A DNA stretch of 18,337 nt from contig CAMWQF010000022.1 in assembly GCA_947176285.1 (NCBI GenBank), positions 1-18,337 on the forward strand. Reading direction: 5' to 3'. Position 1 is the first letter of the stretch, and each line of letters begins with the position of its first letter. The notes beneath the pieces are model-generated. The model was not told the DNA's origin, did no database searches, and saw nothing but the letters and a program-made list of their open reading frames with translations. This DNA comes from an uncultured Porphyromonadaceae bacterium (GTDB lineage Bacteria; Bacteroidota; Bacteroidia; Bacteroidales; Muribaculaceae). The position numbers were made by a program, and so were the translations under genes. This document shows positions 11,987 to 18,337 of the stretch, piece by piece.

Positions 11987-14900
11987 GTCGGACTATTGAT
12001 GAACGAGTTGTTGAGATGCGATTCGACAATAAACAATTCGAATCAGGGGTTAAAGAAACAACCAATAGTTTGAGTCGTTTAAAAGAAGCGCTCAAAATGA
12101 CCGACGCCACAAAAGGATTTGAAAATCTTGACAAAGCTGCAAAGAATGTATCTTTAGATGGAATTGCGGCCGGCATCGATGCATTACAGCAAAGATTTTC
12201 AACTTTCGGAATTGTCGGAATGCGGATCATCGAGAATCTGACTGATGCCGTAACAGGTAAATTTAAGACTGCCATCGGATTTGTTACAGATTCGATCGTC
12301 AGTGGTGGTCAAAGAAGAGCGATGAATATCGAGAACGCCCATTTCCAGCTGCAGGCTTTGTTGAAAGACGAGATAAGAGTACAAGCAGTTATGGATGATG
12401 CGATGAAGTCCGTGGATGGAACGGCTTATGCCTACGATGAAGCGGCTAAAGCAGCATCCCAATTCGCAGCTTCTGGTTTGGAGGCTGGAGATCAAATGCT
12501 AAGCGCTCTTAGAGGTATTGTAGGTGTCGCTGCTATGACCAATAGCGAATACGAAGGTATATCCAGAATATTTACTACGGTTGCAGGTAATGGACGGTTG
12601 ATGGGAGATCAGCTTCTTCAGCTTTCCAGTAGAGGTTTGAATGCAGCATCCACAATTTCTGATTTTGTCAATAAAATTAATGATGGTACTGTTGAGGTAA
12701 ATGACAACATAAGACAGACCGTCTACGAAATAAGCAACGGAATGCAAGTTACCGAGGGAGATATTCGTGACCTAGTCTCGAAGGGTGCTATCAGTTTTTC
12801 GCTTTTCTCTGCGGCTATGACTGATGCTTTTGCTGAGTCGGCAGAAAGGGCAAATGAAACCTTTACAGGTGCTTTCTCCAACATGAAATCTGCTTTGGCG
12901 AGAATTGGTGCTGAGTTTTATTCACCGCTTATCGAGCAGAACAGTGATTTGGTTGGCCTGTTCAACGTTCTGAGAGTTCAGATAAATGCGGTAAAGAAGG
13001 GTTTGGCTTATGATACAAAAACCAGTGCGCTTTCTGGATTAGTTACACAGACTGGAAGAACAGAGGAAGCCTTTTCTAGCTTATTCGACACTATTTCCGA
13101 AAGAGGAAATGTCGCATTATCGGACATTCAGAATTTCAGCAATCTTGGAGTTCCGATCGTAGACAAGCTTACCAAATATTTGAACGGCGTTAGCGACGGA
13201 AGCATAAGAGCGACGTATGCTACAAAAACCGCCATTGATGAATTGATGAATGGAACAGAGCTTTTAAGCGCGAACGTTATTCAAATGATTAATGACGGAA
13301 AAATCACAACTGACATGTTCGTGAAATCCATGGATGAAGCTTATGGAAATCAGAGATCCCTTGCAAAAGACTTTACAACTTGGTTTCTTGACAATGTCAA
13401 ATATTTATCCGCGCAAATTCAAAATATAGATATGTCAACTCCTCTCGACATATTTTATAGCGGAGTGAATTCCGGAAAGAATGCCATTTCAGGGTTACTG
13501 TCGGTTCTTAAACCATTGGGCGGAGCCTTTTCGGATGTATTCCTAAATTTTTCTGCAGAAGATGTGTTGAGCGTTGCGAAGGCTTTTGAGAATCTTACGT
13601 CTAAATTGCGCTTATCTGAGAAAGGAAGTGACGATCTTAGGCGTGCATCAAAGGGATTATTCAGCGTATTTAGACTTGGCGTAGACGTTTTAATTAAGTT
13701 TGTACGAGCGTTTATTCCAATAGAGATTCCGGTAAATGCACTGGGAACTTCTTTTCTCGATTGTGCTGGGAATTTGGGAGATTTACTTACCGGTTTTACA
13801 GATTGGGTAAGACAATCTCCTAATATAAAGAAATCCTATGATTTAGTATCTTCCGGGATATCAGGTGTTATGGGATTTCTCGGTAAAGCCATAACTAAGT
13901 TATATGATTTCGGAAAGAGTACGGGTTCCCTTCCAGGTGTACAAAAGGTTTTGGAATCATTCGGAAAAGTTCTTAATAAGTTTGGGGAGGTTGTAGGACC
14001 ATATTTGGATAAGGCAGCTGTTGGATTGGCGAATTTCAAGAGCGAAGCAAAAGATATCATTCCCGAAAAAGCAAACGAAGCTTTGGAAATGTTTGCAAAA
14101 GGTCTTGATTATTTGTCCACAAAAATTGCAGAAGTCGATCCAACATTTATGATAAATGGGTTTAGGGATCTTGCGAAAACCGCAGAAGAGTTTTTTAAAG
14201 GACTGAAAGACTCCGCCTTCGGGACACCGTTCTTTGATAATTTTACGCAGGGTTTCTTTACTTTGGAGTCTGCTTTCGGAATACTCGGTACCGAGATGAA
14301 TGGAAGTGTCGAGGGTAAGACCGGATTAGGAGGTGTTAAGGAGAAATTCCTCGAATTCCAGAAATGGGTTAAAGAAAAAATAGGCCCAATGTTTGAAGGA
14401 ATGAATTTCGAATCCTTGGCTTCTGTTTTTACGGGAATTGCATCTATTGTTACCACTCTCAAAATGAGTAAAGATATAAATAAAGCAGCTGAGACATTTG
14501 GTCTCATTCCGAAGAAGTTTGCGATGCTGGCAGATTCTCTAAAAGAAACTATGCTGGCTTATCAAAGAGATCTGAATGCTGATGCTTTGAAGAAAGTTGC
14601 AACTGCCATTCTTATTCTGGCGGCAGCTGTGGCAGTATTATCTTTACTGGATGTGGAAAAAGTTGTGGCTGTTTCGGCGGCGTTGGCTGGTTTATCCTAT
14701 GTTTTATTAAACGCTGTGAATAAACTCGCTGGAACGTTGAAGGCTGCAAAGACTGCCAACGATGCTCTATTTGCTTTTGCGAGTAAGATAGGGAAAGCTT
14801 TCAATAAGATGGCTTTAGGTATATCTGTAAAACTCATAGCAACGACCGTAAAAGACATCGCAAAGGCTGTACTTCTGATCGTAGGTTTGATCGCTGGAAT

Positions 14901-17900
14901 CGCTTACATGTTTAAGAGTGGAAAGATCGATAAGACCAGTGTACAGCAGAGTTTGGATTTAATCGAACAAGTTGCTTCAGTAGTTATTGTTATGGTGGGT
15001 GTTATGGGTCTTGTTGGGGCCGCCATATCCAAGGGGAGTAAAAGCATTGCTTTAGCTTCTTCTGGAATACTGATGTTTTCATTGTCGGTAGGTGTGATGG
15101 TGTTGGCTCTAAACAAATTGTTTAAAATGAATTTTCCAAATGATTGGGGTGAGAAGATCTTCGTTTTAGGAAGTATATTTGTTGGAATGGCAATGTTATC
15201 CATTGTTGCTAGCAAGGCAAATAAGACCGCTGGATCGAAGATAGATTTGGGACCCATGCTATCCATGGCGGCTTCGGTATACATTATGGTGTTGGCTCTA
15301 AACAAATTGTTCAAAATGGAGTTACCGTCAGACGTTGGACCGAAACTTTTGGTGTTTGGTGCTATGATTCTTGGTGTGTCGGCATTAACATTAGCCATAG
15401 GAAAAGCTTCGAAGGGTGCAAACGGTGCTCTTAAAGCGAGCGGGACAATAGTCGCGTTAAGTGCTTTTCTTGTAGCTATGGTTTCACAGCTCGAGAAACT
15501 GGCAAAGATTGATACTCCAAAATTGATATCTGGAGTTGCAAGTATATCGGTAATACTTTTGTCTCTTGGAGCTTCGTTTAAAATAATGGGAAGTGTTGAT
15601 TCGTCAAAAGCAGCAAAATCCATAACAGCAATAACTCTTATGCTAGGGGTTTTGACGGCAGCTCTTGGAGCACTTTCTTTTATACCAGGAACTCAACTGT
15701 TGAAATCGGCAATAATTCTTGGATCTGTTTTGGCAGTTTTGGCATTGGACTTGAAAGCTGTATCTTCTATTGGGGAAAATAAAACCATCATGACAACGAT
15801 GTTCAGTCTGGTGGCTGTGATATTAATTCTCTCTGATATATTAACAGTTCTTGCCAAACTTTCATTTAAGGATTCTTTAGCAGCAGCGACTTCTCTATCT
15901 TTGGTTATGACGTCTTTGGCCGGAACGATTAAAATACTTTCTGGACAAACAAAGGTAAATCCCGCAAACATACTTGCCTTCGGTGCAGCTAGTATGTTAT
16001 TGATTCCGATTGCAGCTTCGATTAAAATGCTGGCGAATGGGAATACTTCTTGGGAGTCAGTGGCAGCAGCAGGTATTGCTTTTGGAACCACGGCAATAGC
16101 TTTAGCGGGAGTCATGAAAGTTCTTTCGGAAACCGGAGATATAAAACCGACAAAGATTATGGAATTCGGAGCTGCAACAATTGCTCTATTTCCAATAGCT
16201 TATGCTTTAAAAGGATTATCCGATCAAAATCCATTGACATTGATTTCCTCAGCAACGGCTTTGAGTGAGGTTTTATTAGCTATTTCTGTATCATTTGGAA
16301 TAATTGGGAAGACGAATCCGAATATCGCAGCTCTTGGGGCATTTTTGGCAGCCACAGCAGGCTTGATGCTAATCTCCGCTTCAATAGGAATGCTTGCCGA
16401 TCATAACTGGCAGAGTCTCATAGGCGCAGCTGCTGCTTTGTCAATCACTATGGTTGGAATGAGCGCTGCCCTTGTTATTTGTTCTTTGATCGGTCCCGCA
16501 GCATCGGCGGCTATTCTTGGTATGTTAGCTCTGGACACTTTCTTGGCGAATCTCGTTGGGGTTATTCATTTAATGTCTAACCTGGATCCGACGATGATTG
16601 AAAAGGGCTCCGGAGTTCTCACACAAATCGGGAAAGCTTTGGGAGATTTCCTAGGTTCTATCCTTGGAGGTTTTATAGAAAAAACGATGGAAGGAGTTTC
16701 TGAATCACTTGAGCGGTTCGGAACATCTCTGAGTAATTTTTACACCAATGCTAAGCCGTTCTTTGAGGGAATGGGAGCGGTAAAACCAGAAGTATTCAAT
16801 GGAACGAAGCTGTTGGCTCAGACATTAATGTTACTCTTGGCGTCTGATCTTCTTAATGGTTTAATGACTTGGGGGTGGGGTTCTGATGATGAATTGTTTG
16901 TGAAGTTTGGAGAACAATTAAAAGAACTCGGTCCAGCAATAAAGCAATTTTCCGATGATGTTGAAGGAATTAAACCCTCTTCAGTGAAAGCAGCAGCAAC
17001 TGCAACAGCAATGATGGCCGAAGTCGCCAATAAACTCCCTTACGACAAAGAGACTCTTTTCGGGGCATTTATCGGGAAAATATCCCTAGCAGAGTTTGGT
17101 TCCTGGTTAATTTCCAAAGATGAAAACGGAATGGGCTTTGGCGAGGCGATTTCAAAATTCGCTAAACAAGTAAAAGATGTGAAGTCTGAGGATGTTGAAG
17201 GAGCAGCCGCAGCAACCGAATTAATGGCTGCAGTAGCCAACAAACTACCTTATGATAAAGCATCTCTCATGGGACAATTATTTGGAAAGATATCTCTAGC
17301 TGAATTCGGAGATCAATTGATAGGAAAAGGTAAAGAGGGAAAAGGATTTGGCGAGGCTATTACGGAATTCGCCCTACAAGTGAAGGATGTAAAAGAATCC
17401 CAGGTAAAAGGAGCTGCAGCGGCAGCAACACTCATAAGCGAAGTAGCAAACAATCTCAATTATGACCCGGAATCGCTCATGGGTAAATTGTTTGGAAGAA
17501 AATCTTTGGCGGATTTTGCAAATGAGCTGAAAGCGTTTGGTCCGAGTTTAAAGGGATTTGTTGGGTATGTTGCCGATATCACAGAAGGAGACGTTCAAGG
17601 TGCTGTTAATGCCGCAAATGTTCTCGTTACCATGGCGAACAATCTACCAGATTCCGAAAGTTGGTTCAAAAAGATATTCTATGGAGAACAGAAGACCCTT
17701 GCTGTATTTGGGGAAGAGCTTGTGCTTTTCGGAGGTGCTTTAGTTAACTTTGCGACGGATGTTGGAACGATTGACTATGCAAATCTGAATATGATAAGCA
17801 CTTCAATAAGCCTTCTGAGCGTTTCGATCACAACCTTAACACAATCTTTTATGTCATATGGGGAATTGATCAGAAATATGGATCTGTCGAATTTCCAGGC

Positions 17901-18337
17901 GGTTTTGGACGAATTCCAAAGACTTGCTTCCTTGATCGAGCTCATGAACAAGATGAAGTTGGAGGATTTGACCGAGAAATTTACAAATCTTGGGAATATC
18001 GGCTTAATGGGTTTCATGAACGCCGTTACTTCAGCGCTTAAGAATAGTATTCCGAACATTTCCGGTGTTGCAACGAGCGTTGGCGTCACGATCTGTTCCG
18101 GAATCCAATTGGGAATTGATGATCGTTCTCCGAGTGTTAAGCTCAAAATCACTGATTTATGTACATTTTTGGTAAATAAGGCGAAAGAAATCCTGAAATT
18201 TACCACATTCAGCACAATTACTCAAAATGGCTTATCCGGAATTTCAATGGGTATCAGTTTAAAGAAAAACGGATTGATATCAGACATGCAGACCCTCTGT
18301 TCCGGGATTGTATCCACGGCTTCCACAACCCTTAGCC
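11983..18337 (+). CDS. Tape measure protein, 3' end cut by window
   Basis: Open from ATG 11983 (AAGGAGG at 11969-11975, 7 nt spacing; 4-base overlap with the previous gene) to the last base, at least 2118 residues with no stop seen. It sets tail length and probably helps DNA entry. Residues 1-90 carry the familiar start RVVEMRFDNKQFESGV...LSRLKEAL with coiled-coil character. About 110-330 contain the conserved ENAHFQLQALL, AAKAASQFAASGL, GISRIFTTVAGNGRLMGDQLLQLSSRGLNA and SFSLFSAAMTDAFAE segments. About 860-1560 are strongly hydrophobic and repetitive (possible membrane-inserting part). About 1600-1930 hold five degenerate roughly 63-70 residue repeats. The visible C-terminal end is again amphipathic, with GVATSVGVTICSGIQLGIDDRSPS. 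The size is large, implying a long tail. No lytic domain is visible in the part present. Confidence 0.95.
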   Translation, partial: MSRTIDERVVEMRFDNKQFESGVKETTNSLSRLKEALKMTDATKGFENLDKAAKNVSLDGIAAGIDALQQRFSTFGIVGMRIIENLTDAVTGKFKTAIGFVTDSIVSGGQRRAMNIENAHFQLQALLKDEIRVQAVMDDAMKSVDGTAYAYDEAAKAASQFAASGLEAGDQMLSALRGIVGVAAMTNSEYEGISRIFTTVAGNGRLMGDQLLQLSSRGLNAASTISDFVNKINDGTVEVNDNIRQTVYEISNGMQVTEGDIRDLVSKGAISFSLFSAAMTDAFAESAERANETFTGAFSNMKSALARIGAEFYSPLIEQNSDLVGLFNVLRVQINAVKKGLAYDTKTSALSGLVTQTGRTEEAFSSLFDTISERGNVALSDIQNFSNLGVPIVDKLTKYLNGVSDGSIRATYATKTAIDELMNGTELLSANVIQMINDGKITTDMFVKSMDEAYGNQRSLAKDFTTWFLDNVKYLSAQIQNIDMSTPLDIFYSGVNSGKNAISGLLSVLKPLGGAFSDVFLNFSAEDVLSVAKAFENLTSKLRLSEKGSDDLRRASKGLFSVFRLGVDVLIKFVRAFIPIEIPVNALGTSFLDCAGNLGDLLTGFTDWVRQSPNIKKSYDLVSSGISGVMGFLGKAITKLYDFGKSTGSLPGVQKVLESFGKVLNKFGEVVGPYLDKAAVGLANFKSEAKDIIPEKANEALEMFAKGLDYLSTKIAEVDPTFMINGFRDLAKTAEEFFKGLKDSAFGTPFFDNFTQGFFTLESAFGILGTEMNGSVEGKTGLGGVKEKFLEFQKWVKEKIGPMFEGMNFESLASVFTGIASIVTTLKMSKDINKAAETFGLIPKKFAMLADSLKETMLAYQRDLNADALKKVATAILILAAAVAVLSLLDVEKVVAVSAALAGLSYVLLNAVNKLAGTLKAAKTANDALFAFASKIGKAFNKMALGISVKLIATTVKDIAKAVLLIVGLIAGIAYMFKSGKIDKTSVQQSLDLIEQVASVVIVMVGVMGLVGAAISKGSKSIALASSGILMFSLSVGVMVLALNKLFKMNFPNDWGEKIFVLGSIFVGMAMLSIVASKANKTAGSKIDLGPMLSMAASVYIMVLALNKLFKMELPSDVGPKLLVFGAMILGVSALTLAIGKASKGANGALKASGTIVALSAFLVAMVSQLEKLAKIDTPKLISGVASISVILLSLGASFKIMGSVDSSKAAKSITAITLMLGVLTAALGALSFIPGTQLLKSAIILGSVLAVLALDLKAVSSIGENKTIMTTMFSLVAVILILSDILTVLAKLSFKDSLAAATSLSLVMTSLAGTIKILSGQTKVNPANILAFGAASMLLIPIAASIKMLANGNTSWESVAAAGIAFGTTAIALAGVMKVLSETGDIKPTKIMEFGAATIALFPIAYALKGLSDQNPLTLISSATALSEVLLAISVSFGIIGKTNPNIAALGAFLAATAGLMLISASIGMLADHNWQSLIGAAAALSITMVGMSAALVICSLIGPAASAAILGMLALDTFLANLVGVIHLMSNLDPTMIEKGSGVLTQIGKALGDFLGSILGGFIEKTMEGVSESLERFGTSLSNFYTNAKPFFEGMGAVKPEVFNGTKLLAQTLMLLLASDLLNGLMTWGWGSDDELFVKFGEQLKELGPAIKQFSDDVEGIKPSSVKAAATATAMMAEVANKLPYDKETLFGAFIGKISLAEFGSWLISKDENGMGFGEAISKFAKQVKDVKSEDVEGAAAATELMAAVANKLPYDKASLMGQLFGKISLAEFGDQLIGKGKEGKGFGEAITEFALQVKDVKESQVKGAAAAATLISEVANNLNYDPESLMGKLFGRKSLADFANELKAFGPSLKGFVGYVADITEGDVQGAVNAANVLVTMANNLPDSESWFKKIFYGEQKTLAVFGEELVLFGGALVNFATDVGTIDYANLNMISTSISLLSVSITTLTQSFMSYGELIRNMDLSNFQAVLDEFQRLASLIELMNKMKLEDLTEKFTNLGNIGLMGFMNAVTSALKNSIPNISGVATSVGVTICSGIQLGIDDRSPSVKLKITDLCTFLVNKAKEILKFTTFSTITQNGLSGISMGISLKKNGLISDMQTLCSGIVSTASTTLS
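15097..15318 (+). repeat. 63-residue repeat unit inside the tape measure gene
   Basis: The 33 bases at 15097-15129 and 15286-15318, 189 bases apart, differ at one position (TTT versus TTC codon) and encode MVLALNKLFKM. The unit around each is a hydrophobic stretch followed by a short polar turn. More diverged copies of the pattern (hydrophobic helix, then a short Asp/Asn-containing turn) continue to about 16500. This is the typical periodic build of tape measure proteins, with two copies recently duplicated or gene-converted. Confidence 0.85.
16780..17790 (+). repeat. Five degenerate tandem repeats of about 63-70 residues in the tape measure
   Basis: Anchor segments are ANKLPYD (17026), ANKLPYD (17236), ANNLNYD (17446) and ANNLPDS (17635), spaced 210, 210 and 189 bases. 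Each is followed by a Leu-Met/Phe-G-K-ISLAEFG-like segment, an F-E/K-L-F-like helix and a KDV..V.GAAAA-like helix. A weaker copy starts about 16782 with KPEVF...LAQTLMLL. The copies have diverged more in silent positions than in protein sequence. Confidence 0.85.

Noticed and set aside
14904..15623. A 239-residue open frame on the minus strand
   Set aside because: Shadow of the hydrophobic tape measure repeats; no start signal or recognisable domain.
17558..17743. Small + strand frame inside the tape measure gene
   Set aside because: Overlaps the conserved repeat domain in another frame and has no start signal.
1..18337. CRISPR arrays, insertion sequences, integrase or attachment sites
   Set aside because: None seen: no regularly spaced short repeats, no transposase or integrase-like proteins. 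The repeats found are within coding sequence or a short dyad cluster.

Overview
This window is the packaging, head and tail-building section of a tailed phage or prophage with siphovirus-type (long, non-contractile tail) morphogenesis genes. Every supported protein gene is on the + strand. Genes are tightly packed with 4 to 11 base overlaps and strong AAGGAGG-type ribosome binding sites. That signal type, the A/T-leaning codon use and the protein families point to a low-GC Firmicutes host, most likely a Clostridia/Lachnospiraceae-like gut bacterium. The host is inferred from style and family resemblance, not from any host gene. All family names are from recall; no database search was run.

Layout. 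1-232 is non-coding and holds a tRNA-like element (94-170) and a cluster of ACCCTTA/TAAGGGT repeats around the first gene start. 233-4006 is packaging: a putative small terminase, an HNH nuclease, a stand-alone SH3-domain protein, a head-tail connector-like protein, a lysine-rich protein with a distinctive N-terminal tag, and the large terminase. 4023-7707 is the head: a second protein with the same tag, the portal, and a fused prohead protease-major capsid protein. 7739-8393 holds a head-closure-like and a tail-terminator-like protein. 8405-8704 is an inserted DUF4406 (deoxyribosyltransferase-like) gene. 8722-10550 holds the major tail protein, a terminator-like hairpin and two overlapping tail assembly chaperones. 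10577-11578 is a CHAP + CW_7 + SH3 cell wall hydrolase. 11612-11986 is an HK97 gp10-like protein. 11983 to the window end is a very large tape measure protein, cut off by the window.

How it works together: the terminases and HNH nuclease cut and pump DNA through the portal into a capsid that matures by its own fused protease. Connector, closure and terminator proteins join the head to a tail built from the major tail protein around the tape measure, with the chaperones assisting.

Most notable are: (1) a perfect 78-bp in-frame direct repeat bracketing the large terminase gene, which puts an identical 26-residue tag on two otherwise different proteins; (2) a consensus ribosome binding site and GTG inside the protease-capsid gene, exactly where a free-standing capsid protein would begin; (3) a tRNA-like element whose anticodon arm can close to a 7-bp stem with a 3-base loop; and (4) unusual gene order, with the connector upstream of the large terminase and a lysin inside the tail module.
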